A DNA stretch of 64,000 nucleotides from Lysinibacillus pinottii. Lineage in GTDB: Bacteria; Bacillota; Bacilli; Bacillales_A; Planococcaceae. Shown here in pieces: positions 52,508 to 60,822 of the stretch. Numbering within the stretch: the stretch's first letter is position 1; each line of letters begins with the position of its first letter. Below the pieces are notes generated by a model, which did no database searches, had not been told where the DNA came from, and saw only the letters and a program-made list of their open reading frames with translations. The translations under genes and the position numbers were made by a program. The DNA lies in NCBI RefSeq assembly GCF_024753545.1, contig NZ_JANTOO010000017.1, forward strand, positions 7,522-71,521, read 5' to 3'.

Positions 52508-52887
52508 TTCTGTGGTTTTTCCTTATTTTCTGTGAATTGTGCAATGTTTTTCTCGATTTCGCTTATCGAATTCTGTAAAGCATCTAATTCTTGTTGCAAA
52601 TTATTTTTATTTGGCTCTATTTCTTCTGAAAAAGTGGTAATTGTTTGTTTTAAATCATTTATTATTTGTGGGATATTATTTTTAACTTCGTTTGTTAAAG
52701 TATTGACAGAGTGTTTCACAGTCCCTACTTGTTGTTTAACATCGAGGAGCATGCCTTTTGTTTGATCTACGTTTTGTTTTAAAGTTGTACGTAACTGCTG
52801 GCCTGATTGTGGAGTTGAGAACAAAACAGCAGCTGTTCCACCGATAATACCTGTTGCTAGTCCAATTAAAAATGGTTTTGCTTTCAT
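52492..52887 (-). CDS. yhaH: YtxH-domain protein YhaH
   Basis: 131 residues; N-terminal transmembrane/glycine segment KPFLIGLATGIIGGTAAVLF followed by a YtxH-type charged coiled coil (SGQQLRTTLKQNVDQTKG...). Stress-related family, role unknown. ATG 52887 with ATGAGG upstream. Located between scoC and trpP as in B. subtilis. Confidence 0.88.
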   Translation of the reverse strand: MKAKPFLIGLATGIIGGTAAVLFSTPQSGQQLRTTLKQNVDQTKGMLLDVKQQVGTVKHSVNTLTNEVKNNIPQIINDLKQTITTFSEEIEPNKNNLQQELDALQNSISEIEKNIAQFTENKEKPQKKISD

Positions 52888-52956
52888 AATATATACCTCA
52901 TTTCTTGTCATGTTTATCTACTATTAAACCATGAAAAGCATGAATACAAAAAGAAA

Positions 52957-52999
52957 AAGAAACTGAACGAGTGATAGATCATCACAGTGCAGTTTCTTT
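52957..52999 (-). terminator. Terminator of trpP
   Basis: AAAGAAACTG/CAGTTTCTTT arms with an inner TGAT/ATCA stem; T-rich tail on the minus strand. Confidence 0.7.
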
Positions 53000-53019
53000 T
53001 AAATGTTTAAAGTCAATAG

Positions 53020-53556
53020 TTATGAAATCTGAGAAATGGCTGTTACAAATTTAGAGCGCTTCACTAATTTTGCTACAATAGGATAAATAATAGCAAAAGC
53101 AACGACATTAAATGCTACAGCTGGAAGGACAACCCCAATAAATAGCATTGTAAACGTTGCACCTACATTTGCATTGAAAACAAAAAGTGCTGCTGCTAAA
53201 AAGACTGTACCTGATAGAATAGTACCCAAACCAACTAAAAATGCAGAGACAGCGAAACTCTTTGCTATCCTTTTTAGAATAACTAAAGCAGCTAAAAACA
53301 CAAAGCCTGTCACCGCTTTATCAATAATGTTCGGAACTAGACCAGCAGGAAATGTTGTGAACAAACCTGAAAGTACCCCTGTTGCTAGCGAAAGTAAAAA
53401 CGTTTCTTTCACTGTAGGAAATAATAAAATGCCAATGAACATCATTGTTAACATGAAATCAGGCTTCATGCCATTAATCATTCCCGGTGTCACGACATAT
53501 AGTGCCGCTCCGATACCAACTAAAAGGGCCATTAATACTAAATTCTTTGTATTCAT
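53020..53556 (-). CDS. trpP: Tryptophan transporter TrpP
   Basis: 178-residue membrane protein with five to six helices; KPDFMLTMMFIGILLFP and FPAGLVPNIIDK are hallmarks of TrpP (YhaG). Imports tryptophan. In B. subtilis it is controlled by TRAP at its ribosome site; here GAG and TAG triplets cluster before the ATG. CGAGGAGAG ribosome site. Confidence 0.92.
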   Translation of the reverse strand: MNTKNLVLMALLVGIGAALYVVTPGMINGMKPDFMLTMMFIGILLFPTVKETFLLSLATGVLSGLFTTFPAGLVPNIIDKAVTGFVFLAALVILKRIAKSFAVSAFLVGLGTILSGTVFLAAALFVFNANVGATFTMLFIGVVLPAVAFNVVAFAIIYPIVAKLVKRSKFVTAISQIS

Positions 53557-53662
53557 TTTTAATCTCTCCTCGACTGAGCTAATCTATTAGTTTCCCAACG
53601 TGTCCTCGTGACCGTTAGCGAAACTTATTTGTGATTGTACGCTAAAATTTTTATATTTGCAA
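53557..53662 (-). promoter_or_regulatory. trpP promoter and GAG/TAG-rich leader
   Basis: -35 TTGCAA (53662-53657), 17-bp spacer, -10 TACAAT (53639-53634). The leader carries GAG, TAG, TAG, GAG and GAG triplets, some at the two-base spacing favoured by TRAP, the last covering the ribosome site. Confidence 0.55.
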
Positions 53663-53704
53663 TACAGTAATTGGGTTATTAAAATGTTAATATATGACAA
53701 AAAA

Positions 53705-54118
53705 TTATAAATGAGCTTTAATATTTTCGGCCACATCAGCCAATTGTTCAGGTGAATATTTTTGCGTTTGCCAAACTAAACCTAAGCCTTCTTTTTCGTC
53801 ATAACGCGGAATAAAATGTAGATGATAGTGGAACACAGTTTGTCCAGCTGCCGCCCCATTATTATTAATTGTATTCAAACCTATTGGCTCAAACGCTGCC
53901 TTTATGGCATTCGCAATCTTCGGTGCAACAGCGTATAAATTACGTGCAACATCCTCTGGCATTTCGTATAGATCTTGGCAGTGATGCTTTGGAATTAGTA
54001 AGGTATGACCCTTTGCAACTGGCGAAATGTCTGTAAATGCATAGACATGTTCGTCTTCATAAACTTTTGTACTTGGAATGGATCCATCGATAATTTTGCA
54101 AAATAGGCAATCGCTCAT
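53705..54118 (-). CDS. hit: HIT-family hydrolase
   Basis: 137-residue HinT-type nucleotide hydrolase (purine nucleoside phosphoramidates). Zinc-like CxxC LFCKII at the start, and the HIT triad in FHYHLHFIPRYD. Divergent from ecsA, as in B. subtilis. Confidence 0.95.
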   Translation of the reverse strand: MSDCLFCKIIDGSIPSTKVYEDEHVYAFTDISPVAKGHTLLIPKHHCQDLYEMPEDVARNLYAVAPKIANAIKAAFEPIGLNTINNNGAAAGQTVFHYHLHFIPRYDEKEGLGLVWQTQKYSPEQLADVAENIKAHL

Positions 54119-54222
54119 GAGAATTTCCCCCTTAACGTATATGTAAATTCATTCTATCATACTCAAACCTGTATCATTTGCTAATTTTTGATAAAATATA
54201 AAACAAGAAGAGGAGTGAGGAT

Positions 54223-54972
54223 ATGTCAGTATTAGAGGTACAGCATGTGACAGGTGGATATACAAGAAAACCTGTTATTAAAGATTTATCTTTTACTATT
54301 GAAAAAGGAGAGCTTGTTGGCTTAATTGGCTTGAATGGAGCTGGGAAAAGCACAACGATTAAACATATAATTGGAACAATGTTGCCAAAGGAAGGGGATA
54401 TTTACCTTAATGGGGTAACGCTAAAGGAAGATACGGACAAGTATCGTACAGCCTTTTCTTATATCCCTGAAACCCCCGTGCTCTATGATGAGCTAACATT
54501 AAGGGAACATTTAGAATTAACAGCGATGGCTTATGGTATTGATAAAGCAACTCTAGATGCTCGTTCTGAGGTACTTTTAAAGGAATTTCGAATGGAGAAA
54601 AGATTAAACTGGTTTCCTTCGCATTTTTCAAAGGGAATGCGTCAAAAGGTTATGATTATGTGTGCCTTTCTAATTAATCCTAGTCTTTATATTATTGATG
54701 AACCTTTTGTGGGGTTAGATCCTCTGGGGATTCAATCATTATTAGATCAAATGGATGAGAAGAAAAAAGAAGGTGCTTCCATATTAATGTCTACGCATAT
54801 CTTATCGACAGCCGAAAAGCATTGTGATCGAATTATATTATTGCACGAAGGAAGAGTTCGAGCACAAGGAACGATGGCCGATTTGCGTCAAACATTTGCG
54901 ATGCCTCATGCAACGTTAGACGATCTTTATATTGCAATGACAAAGGAGCGGGACCATGAAGAACTTGCGTGA
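54223..54972 (+). CDS. ecsA: ABC transporter ATPase EcsA
   Basis: 249 residues; Walker A GLNGAGKST, signature FSKGMRQKV, Walker B YIIDEPFVGLD and H-loop STHIL. EcsAB affects secretion, sporulation and competence, partly through RasP-dependent proteolysis. Overlaps ecsB by 17 bases, so coupled. Confidence 0.95.
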   Translation: MSVLEVQHVTGGYTRKPVIKDLSFTIEKGELVGLIGLNGAGKSTTIKHIIGTMLPKEGDIYLNGVTLKEDTDKYRTAFSYIPETPVLYDELTLREHLELTAMAYGIDKATLDARSEVLLKEFRMEKRLNWFPSHFSKGMRQKVMIMCAFLINPSLYIIDEPFVGLDPLGIQSLLDQMDEKKKEGASILMSTHILSTAEKHCDRIILLHEGRVRAQGTMADLRQTFAMPHATLDDLYIAMTKERDHEELA

Positions 54973-56137
54973 TGTATGGTCCTCTCGCTTCATGCATTAT
55001 ATAGGAGAAGTACAAAAATATATGCAATTTATTTTTACAGGGCATATTGCCATTGTGCTTGTATTTCTAATTGGAGCAGGAGGCTACCAATATAGTGAAT
55101 GGTTGAAAGTTGTACAGACAGATTTCCCAGCTGAAATACTTATTGCTGTTTTTATAGGCATTTTATTGGCTTTTAGTCGTCCTACTACATTATTGAGAGA
55201 GCCAGACCAGGTATACCTATTGCCCCTAGAATCTAAAATGTCACATTATTTCAGCAAGGCTTTAGCTTGGACATTTTGGTCTCAGGTGTGGATTGTAGCA
55301 ATCGTCTACATCGTCAGTATCCCGTTATTAAAAGCAGTGACTGATTTAACAACAATTGAAATTTGGTCCATTTTCATACTAGTGATTGTACTGAAATATA
55401 TAAGTGTTCGAGGAGAATTTAGCTATCGATATAGTGAACGAGGTCAAATGGTTTGGGTGGACAGGCTGATTCGAGCAATAATATTTGCTGCAGCTGTTTA
55501 TATGGGTCTGCAAGCTCAGTTGCTCCTAACCATTGTGGCTACAGTCATTAGCATCATTTATATGATTGTCTTTAGAAAAAAATCTGTCGGCGAACCAGTA
55601 CCTTATGAACATTTTGTAAAGCTTGAACAAAATCGTATGATGAGTTTTTATCGTTTTGCAAATTACTTTACAGAGGTACCCCATCTACATGGAAGCATTC
55701 GACGTCGAGGATGGATGGACTGGCTCTATAAATTCGTACCATATGGTAAAAAAAATTCTCAAAAATATTTGGTGTTTCGCACCTTTGTCCGTACAGATGA
55801 TCATTTTTATTTATGGCTCCGTCTTACGGCAATTGCAGGAGTGATTGCAGCCTTTGTAGACATTCCGATAGTTACATGGATTGTAGCTGGGGCACTAAGC
55901 TTTGCAACGACTATTCAATTAAAGCAAGCATTACTATCAAGTGGAGAATTCCGCATGGATATGCTGTTTCCATTGCCAGATAATGCTCGTCAACTAGCTG
56001 TGAAGCAAATTGTACGTCTAGCTATGGTTACACAAGCAATCATCGTTGGATTATGTGCAATTACACAGCCTATGTTTTACATTGTAGTTGTTATTGTTTT
56101 AGTAATTAGCGAATTGACTGCGAAAGTATCTAAATAA
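54956..56137 (+). CDS. ecsB: ABC transporter permease EcsB
   Basis: 393 residues with about eight to ten transmembrane helices; starts inside the ecsA end with AAAGGAG upstream. The family motif FSRPTTLLREPDQVYLLPLE is present. ecsC, third gene in B. subtilis, is missing here: a terminator and a convergent hmoB gene follow. Confidence 0.93.
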   Translation: MKNLRDVWSSRFMHYIGEVQKYMQFIFTGHIAIVLVFLIGAGGYQYSEWLKVVQTDFPAEILIAVFIGILLAFSRPTTLLREPDQVYLLPLESKMSHYFSKALAWTFWSQVWIVAIVYIVSIPLLKAVTDLTTIEIWSIFILVIVLKYISVRGEFSYRYSERGQMVWVDRLIRAIIFAAAVYMGLQAQLLLTIVATVISIIYMIVFRKKSVGEPVPYEHFVKLEQNRMMSFYRFANYFTEVPHLHGSIRRRGWMDWLYKFVPYGKKNSQKYLVFRTFVRTDDHFYLWLRLTAIAGVIAAFVDIPIVTWIVAGALSFATTIQLKQALLSSGEFRMDMLFPLPDNARQLAVKQIVRLAMVTQAIIVGLCAITQPMFYIVVVIVLVISELTAKVSK

Positions 56138-56139
56138 TG

Positions 56140-56186
56140 AAAAGCTCATTTTCCCAGTACTGCACTGAGAAGATGAGCTTTTATTT
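56140..56186. terminator. Bidirectional terminator
   Basis: AAAAGCTCAT/ATGAGCTTTT stem with inner CAGT/ACTG pairing, between ecsB and hmoB. Confidence 0.8.
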
Positions 56187-56195
56187 GTTGTAGAT

Positions 56196-56714
56196 CTATT
56201 CTGATTGCTCTTTGGGCATAGCACTATAAGTTGTTACGTAGGAAGCTGCTGAGAAAATGTTCTGCTGATTTACTCCTGTTGAATCATCTCTTTTAGCATG
56301 AGCTTTTTCAAAGGCTTTAGAGCTTTTCCAAGCTTCAAATGAGTGTGGTCCATGCCATTGAGTCATGACAATATAAGTGTCACTTTTGATGGGACGAAGT
56401 AATCGGTAGGACTCAAATCCTGGCTCATCTTCAATGGCATGTGAGCGTTGTAAAAAGCGATGCTCGAAAACAGGGCGACCTTCATCTGTTACGGGAATAT
56501 TATTAAGAACAAAGAATCCATGTTCTTCTAGCTCGTTTACCGAATCTAACACTTCAAATTTGCGGGGTGTGGCAAAAACAGATTTTCCTTCTGTTTCATG
56601 AATTAATACGGAGTTTCCCTCTCCGTGAATTAAGATCATATGCTCATTTGGATACTTATTTTTCAGTTGCTCTAAAAAATCACCAGTACCAGAAGTTAAA
56701 TAAATATTCATCAA
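56196..56714 (-). CDS. hmoB: Heme-degrading monooxygenase HmoB
   Basis: 172 residues; N-terminal half (about 1-65, HMILIHGEGNSVLIHETEG region) plus a C-terminal antibiotic-biosynthesis-monooxygenase (dimeric alpha-beta) domain (about 65-165: IKSDTYIVMTQWHGPHSFEA, WKSSKAFEKAHAK). This layout is that of B. subtilis HmoB (YhgC). Breaks heme to staphylobilin-like products, releasing iron. It lies divergent to hemE. GGAGG ribosome site. No clear Fur box was seen upstream. Confidence 0.88.
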   Translation of the reverse strand: MMNIYLTSGTGDFLEQLKNKYPNEHMILIHGEGNSVLIHETEGKSVFATPRKFEVLDSVNELEEHGFFVLNNIPVTDEGRPVFEHRFLQRSHAIEDEPGFESYRLLRPIKSDTYIVMTQWHGPHSFEAWKSSKAFEKAHAKRDDSTGVNQQNIFSAASYVTTYSAMPKEQSE

Positions 56715-57129
56715 TTTATCCTCCTTATGAATCTTGCTAATTATAGCGTGATTATACCCTTTTTAGCATAAGTCTAAGCTTTGACTAAAAAGAATCTGTC
56801 TAGAATGAACAATTTTATGACATTTCACTAGGATAACTATACAATAACAGAGGAAGCGTTTACTATTGGAAACGGATATCAATAATAATGGAATAAATAA
56901 TACATTTTTTTCTTGATTCAGCAAATGTTTTTTGTACTAAAACAATGGATAAGATACAGAAGACTCTTTCCGCTATAGAAAGTGGTAAGCCCACTGATTC
57001 AAGATAAAGTCTCTGATGGGTATTGCAGATTTTGAAGAGAAGCTATTTGAGTAAACAGAAAGAAATCTGGAAACAATTACCCGAGAGCGTATGGATAGTA
57101 ATGAATTTATCGAGGGGAAGGAATTATTC
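56715..57129. other. Intergenic region before hemE
   Basis: 415 bases; no convincing gene. It holds a 20-codon frame from about 56946 (MDKIQKTLSAIESGKPTDSR) without a ribosome site, and GGAAGCGTTTAC at about 56852, a poor cre match. A promoter for hemE should be here but none stood out. Confidence 0.45.
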
Positions 57130-58179
57130 ATGACAACTTTTAACGACACACTTCTGCGTGCTGCTCGTGGAGAAAAAACGACACACACGCCAGTATGGTA
57201 TATGCGACAGGCAGGGCGTTCTCAGGCAGAATATCGTGCCATCAAAGAAAAATATTCTTTAGAGGAAATTACACATCAACCTGAACTATGTGCGTATGTC
57301 ACTCGTCTACCTGTTGAAAATTACAACGTTGATGCAGCTATATTATACAAGGATATTGTCACACCTCTACCTGGAATTGGCATAGATGTAAAAATTAAAG
57401 CAGGTGTTGGTCCTGTTATTTCTAATCCAATTCGTTCAGTTGCAGATGTAGACAATTTAGGTGAATTCAATGCCAAAGAGCATACTCCCTTTGTACTAGA
57501 GACTATAAAAATCTTGACAGAAGAGCAATTAAATGTCCCGTTGATTGGTTTTGCTGGAGCACCATTTACACTAGCCAGCTACATGATTGAAGGGGGTCCT
57601 TCTAGAAACTATAACAAAACAAAATCATTCATGGTGTCAGAACCGCAAGCTTGGTTTGCGTTAATGGATAAACTTGCTGACATGATTATTGCAGATGTAA
57701 CTGCCCAAATTAAAGCTGGTGCAAAAGCAATCCAAGTATTTGATTCTTGGGTGGGTGCTTTAAATGTGGAGGATTACCGTGTATTTATAAAACCAATTAT
57801 GACGCGAATTTTTGCGGAATTACAAAAAGAAAACGTGCCATTAATTCAGTTCGGTGTTGGTGCAAGTCATTTAGCGAAGGAATGGAATGATTTACCGATT
57901 GATGTTGTCGGCTTAGATTGGCGTTTACCAATAAAAGAAGCACGCACGAATGGCATTACAAAACCAGTCCAAGGTAACCTAGACCCATCTCTATTATTGG
58001 CGGATTGGTCAGTCATTGAAAAACGAACTAAGGACATTATCGATCAAGGTTTAGAAATGCCAGGTCATATCTTTAACCTAGGCCACGGTGTTTTCCCTGA
58101 GGTTGATCCAGCGGTCTTAAAACGTTTAACGACACTTATTCATGAATATAGTGCACAACAAATACAAGCTCGTTCTTAA
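57130..58179 (+). CDS. hemE: Uroporphyrinogen decarboxylase
   Basis: 349 residues; decarboxylates uroporphyrinogen III to coproporphyrinogen III. YMRQAGRSQAEYRAIK (substrate Arg), PLPGIGIDV, and GFAGAPFTLASYMIEG are diagnostic; Asp of FKDIVTP-like KDIVTPL. ATG 57130 has AAGGAATTATTC upstream; 13 extra residues in frame lack a site. First gene of the hemEHY set. Confidence 0.96.
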   Translation: MTTFNDTLLRAARGEKTTHTPVWYMRQAGRSQAEYRAIKEKYSLEEITHQPELCAYVTRLPVENYNVDAAILYKDIVTPLPGIGIDVKIKAGVGPVISNPIRSVADVDNLGEFNAKEHTPFVLETIKILTEEQLNVPLIGFAGAPFTLASYMIEGGPSRNYNKTKSFMVSEPQAWFALMDKLADMIIADVTAQIKAGAKAIQVFDSWVGALNVEDYRVFIKPIMTRIFAELQKENVPLIQFGVGASHLAKEWNDLPIDVVGLDWRLPIKEARTNGITKPVQGNLDPSLLLADWSVIEKRTKDIIDQGLEMPGHIFNLGHGVFPEVDPAVLKRLTTLIHEYSAQQIQARS

Positions 58180-58242
58180 AAAAGCGAATTCAAATGTGAA
58201 TTATGTCCTTTTCTATGTATGAAATTTTTATCATAGAAAGGG

Positions 58243-58278
58243 AGCTGTCCAAGATAATAGATTGGACAGCTTCTTTTT
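58243..58278 (+). terminator. Terminator-like hairpin between hemE and hemH
   Basis: AGCTGTCCAA/TTGGACAGCT perfect 10-bp stem followed by TTCTTTTT. It would reduce or separate transcription of hemHY from hemE. Confidence 0.75.
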
Positions 58279-58326
58279 ATCACATAATGTATAAAACATA
58301 AAACAATTTTAGAGGTGAAAAGGGTA

Positions 58327-59247
58327 ATGAAAGAAGTTAAAGGCTTATTGGTAATGGCATACGGAACACCTTATAAAGAAGAGGATATTGAACCTTACTA
58401 TACACATATTCGTCATGGTCGCAAACCTTCGGAAGAGCATTTAGAGGATTTACGTAGTCGCTACGAAGCGATTGGAGGTTTATCTCCTTTAGCGGCAGCA
58501 ACACAGGCACAAGCTGAAGCATTGTGTTCCCGCTTAAATGAAGTTCAGGATACTGTAGAATATAAATTGTTTATTGGTTTAAAGCATATTCATCCATTTA
58601 TTGAGGACGCAATAGAGCAAATGGTGGCAGAGGGCATCAAAGAAGCGGTATCCATTGTTTTAGCTCCTCATTTCTCAACATTCTCTATTAAATCTTATAA
58701 TGGCCGTGCTGTAGAAGCAGCAGGGGATCGCTTAACGATTACATCAGTAGAATCTTGGTATGATGAACCTAAATTTATTGAGTATTGGAAACAACAAGTC
58801 AATGATACGTTTAAGTCAATGTCAGAAGAAGAACGTGAAACAGCTTGCTTAATTGTTTCAGCGCATTCACTTCCTGAAAAGATTAAAGATTTAGGTGATC
58901 CTTATGAGGATCAATTAATTGAAACAGCTCGACTTATTCAAGAAGCAACTGATTTGAAAAACGTTGAGGTCGGTTGGCAATCAGCAGGACAGACGCCAGA
59001 GCCTTGGATTGGTCCAGATGTTCAAGACTTAACACGCGAGCTCTATGAAGAAAAAGGCTTCCGTTCATTTGTTTATACACCAGTAGGTTTTGTAACAGAG
59101 CATTTAGAAGTGTTATATGATAATGATTTTGAATGTAAAGTTGTTTGTGATGAACTAGGCGCAAAATACTATCGTCCGTCAATGCCTAATACACACCCTT
59201 TATTTATTGATGCGATGGTCGATGCGATTTATAAAAAATTAAGCTAA
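58327..59247 (+). CDS. hemH: Coproporphyrin III ferrochelatase
   Basis: 306 residues; inserts iron into coproporphyrin III (CpfC) in the Gram-positive branch. Metal-site His in VSAHSLPEKI and Glu in GFVTEHLEVLYD; N-terminal LLVMAYGTPYKEEDI. Start ATG 58327 with GAGGTG nine bases upstream. Confidence 0.95.
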   Translation: MKEVKGLLVMAYGTPYKEEDIEPYYTHIRHGRKPSEEHLEDLRSRYEAIGGLSPLAAATQAQAEALCSRLNEVQDTVEYKLFIGLKHIHPFIEDAIEQMVAEGIKEAVSIVLAPHFSTFSIKSYNGRAVEAAGDRLTITSVESWYDEPKFIEYWKQQVNDTFKSMSEEERETACLIVSAHSLPEKIKDLGDPYEDQLIETARLIQEATDLKNVEVGWQSAGQTPEPWIGPDVQDLTRELYEEKGFRSFVYTPVGFVTEHLEVLYDNDFECKVVCDELGAKYYRPSMPNTHPLFIDAMVDAIYKKLS

Positions 59248-59264
59248 GCGAAAAGAAAGTGATG

Positions 59265-60683
59265 ATGTTGGTGACTCAGAAAAGACGAAAGGTAGTTGTT
59301 GTAGGTGGTGGTATTACAGGCCTTACAGCTGCGTTCTATATGCAAAAACAAGCAAGCACAAAAGAATTGCCATTAGATATCGTACTTGTCGAGTCGTCAT
59401 TACGTCTTGGCGGAAAAATTCAAACACTAAGAAAAGATGGTTTTATTATTGAGCGTGGACCAGAATCTTTTTTTGACCGAGAAAATTATGTAAATGCTTT
59501 AGCGAAGGATCTTGGTATTGAACAAAAAATCATGACAAGTAATGCAGGACCTAACTATGTGGCTGTCGGAAGTCAGTTATACCCAATCCCAAGCCATTTA
59601 TTATCAGGAGAAACGCCACATATCTCGTCATTCATTACATCAGGTTTGTTTTCACTAAGTGGTAAAGTTCGCGCGGCGGGTGATTTTTTTATCCCGCGTT
59701 CCGTACAGGACGATGATCAACCATTGGGGTCATTTTTTAGAAGAAGATTTGGCGCTGAGGTTGTTGAAAACCTAGTTGAACCATTACTGGCAGGGACATT
59801 TGCAGGGGATATTGAGCAATTAAGTATGAGTTCAACTTTTCCACAGCTTTATCATCTAGAGCAAAAATATCGTAGCTTATTAGTAGGGATGAAAAAGGCA
59901 GGAACAAATTTCTTGAGTAATGATGTTATTGATGAAAATAAAGGGATTTTTCAAACGTTTAGTAATGGACTTGAAACCTTAATCGAAAGTATTGAGGAAT
60001 CTCTACTTCCTGGGACAGTAATGAAAGGTGTCAAAGTGGAAGAAATTGAACATGGAAAAGATGGGTCTGTACATGTAATGCTTAACAATTTCACACATAT
60101 TAAAGCAGATGCAGTAATTATTGCTACACCCTTTAATATGGCGGATAAGATGTTCAGTAAGTATAATTTGTTAAATGAACTAGGGACAATGAAAGCTGCA
60201 ACTATCGCAACCGTTACAATGGCATTTAAAAAGGAGCAGCTTGGTGATTTAGACGCGCTATCTTTTTATGTCTCTCGAAATAGTGATTTTTCAATAACTT
60301 CATGTACGTGGATGAATCGAAAATGGCCGGGTACCACGCCTGATGATTATGTGCTATTACGTAGTTACATTGGTCGAGTTGGAGATGAGGCGATTGTCGC
60401 ATTATCAGATACTGAGATAGAAAAAACAGTGCTACAGGATTTAAATAAAACTATCAGTATAGATGGAGAACCCGTAACGACAGTGGTTACACGTTGGAGA
60501 AATGCAATGCCACAATACACCGTTGGACATGAGGCGAAGGTCCAACGCATAAAGCAGGAATTACGAGAACATTTTCCAACTGTAAAATTAGCAGGTAGCT
60601 CATTCGAAGGAATATCCATCCCCGAATGTGTGCAACAAGGTAAACATGTTGCTGAGGAAGTGTTGGCGGAAATTTTTTGTTAG
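59265..60683 (+). CDS. hemY: Coproporphyrinogen III oxidase HemY (CgoX)
   Basis: About 472 residues; FAD enzyme that oxidises coproporphyrinogen III to coproporphyrin III in the coproporphyrin-dependent pathway. FAD motif VVVVGGGITGLTAAFYM, LGGKIQTLRKDGFIIERGPE, and C-terminal LAGSSFEGISIPECVQQG. Start ambiguous among GTG 59259, ATG 59262, ATG 59265 and GTG 59271. Directly follows hemH. Confidence 0.95.
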   Translation: MLVTQKRRKVVVVGGGITGLTAAFYMQKQASTKELPLDIVLVESSLRLGGKIQTLRKDGFIIERGPESFFDRENYVNALAKDLGIEQKIMTSNAGPNYVAVGSQLYPIPSHLLSGETPHISSFITSGLFSLSGKVRAAGDFFIPRSVQDDDQPLGSFFRRRFGAEVVENLVEPLLAGTFAGDIEQLSMSSTFPQLYHLEQKYRSLLVGMKKAGTNFLSNDVIDENKGIFQTFSNGLETLIESIEESLLPGTVMKGVKVEEIEHGKDGSVHVMLNNFTHIKADAVIIATPFNMADKMFSKYNLLNELGTMKAATIATVTMAFKKEQLGDLDALSFYVSRNSDFSITSCTWMNRKWPGTTPDDYVLLRSYIGRVGDEAIVALSDTEIEKTVLQDLNKTISIDGEPVTTVVTRWRNAMPQYTVGHEAKVQRIKQELREHFPTVKLAGSSFEGISIPECVQQGKHVAEEVLAEIFC

Positions 60684-60690
60684 TAGAAGC

Positions 60691-60727
60691 AAAATAGTAC
60701 AAACATTATGTTTGTACTATTTTTTTA
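60691..60727 (+). terminator. Terminator of the hem genes
   Basis: AAAATAGTACAAACA/TGTTTGTACTATTTT with TTA loop and T tract. Confidence 0.85.
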
Positions 60728-60750
60728 TTGCAGTAAGTTCAAAATATAAA

Positions 60751-60787
60751 GAAATAGCAAACTAACTATTTCATAGTTTGCTATTTC
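60751..60787 (-). terminator. Terminator of the collagen-like gene
   Basis: GAAATAGCAAACTA/TAGTTTGCTATTTC stem on the minus strand, 36 bases after the stop. Confidence 0.75.
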
Positions 60788-60822
60788 CATAACTATATTT
60801 TGAAAATTTGAATAACGTTGTT

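Noticed and set aside
56840..56870. cre-like GGAAGCGTTTAC upstream of hemE
   Set aside because: Too many mismatches to the consensus.
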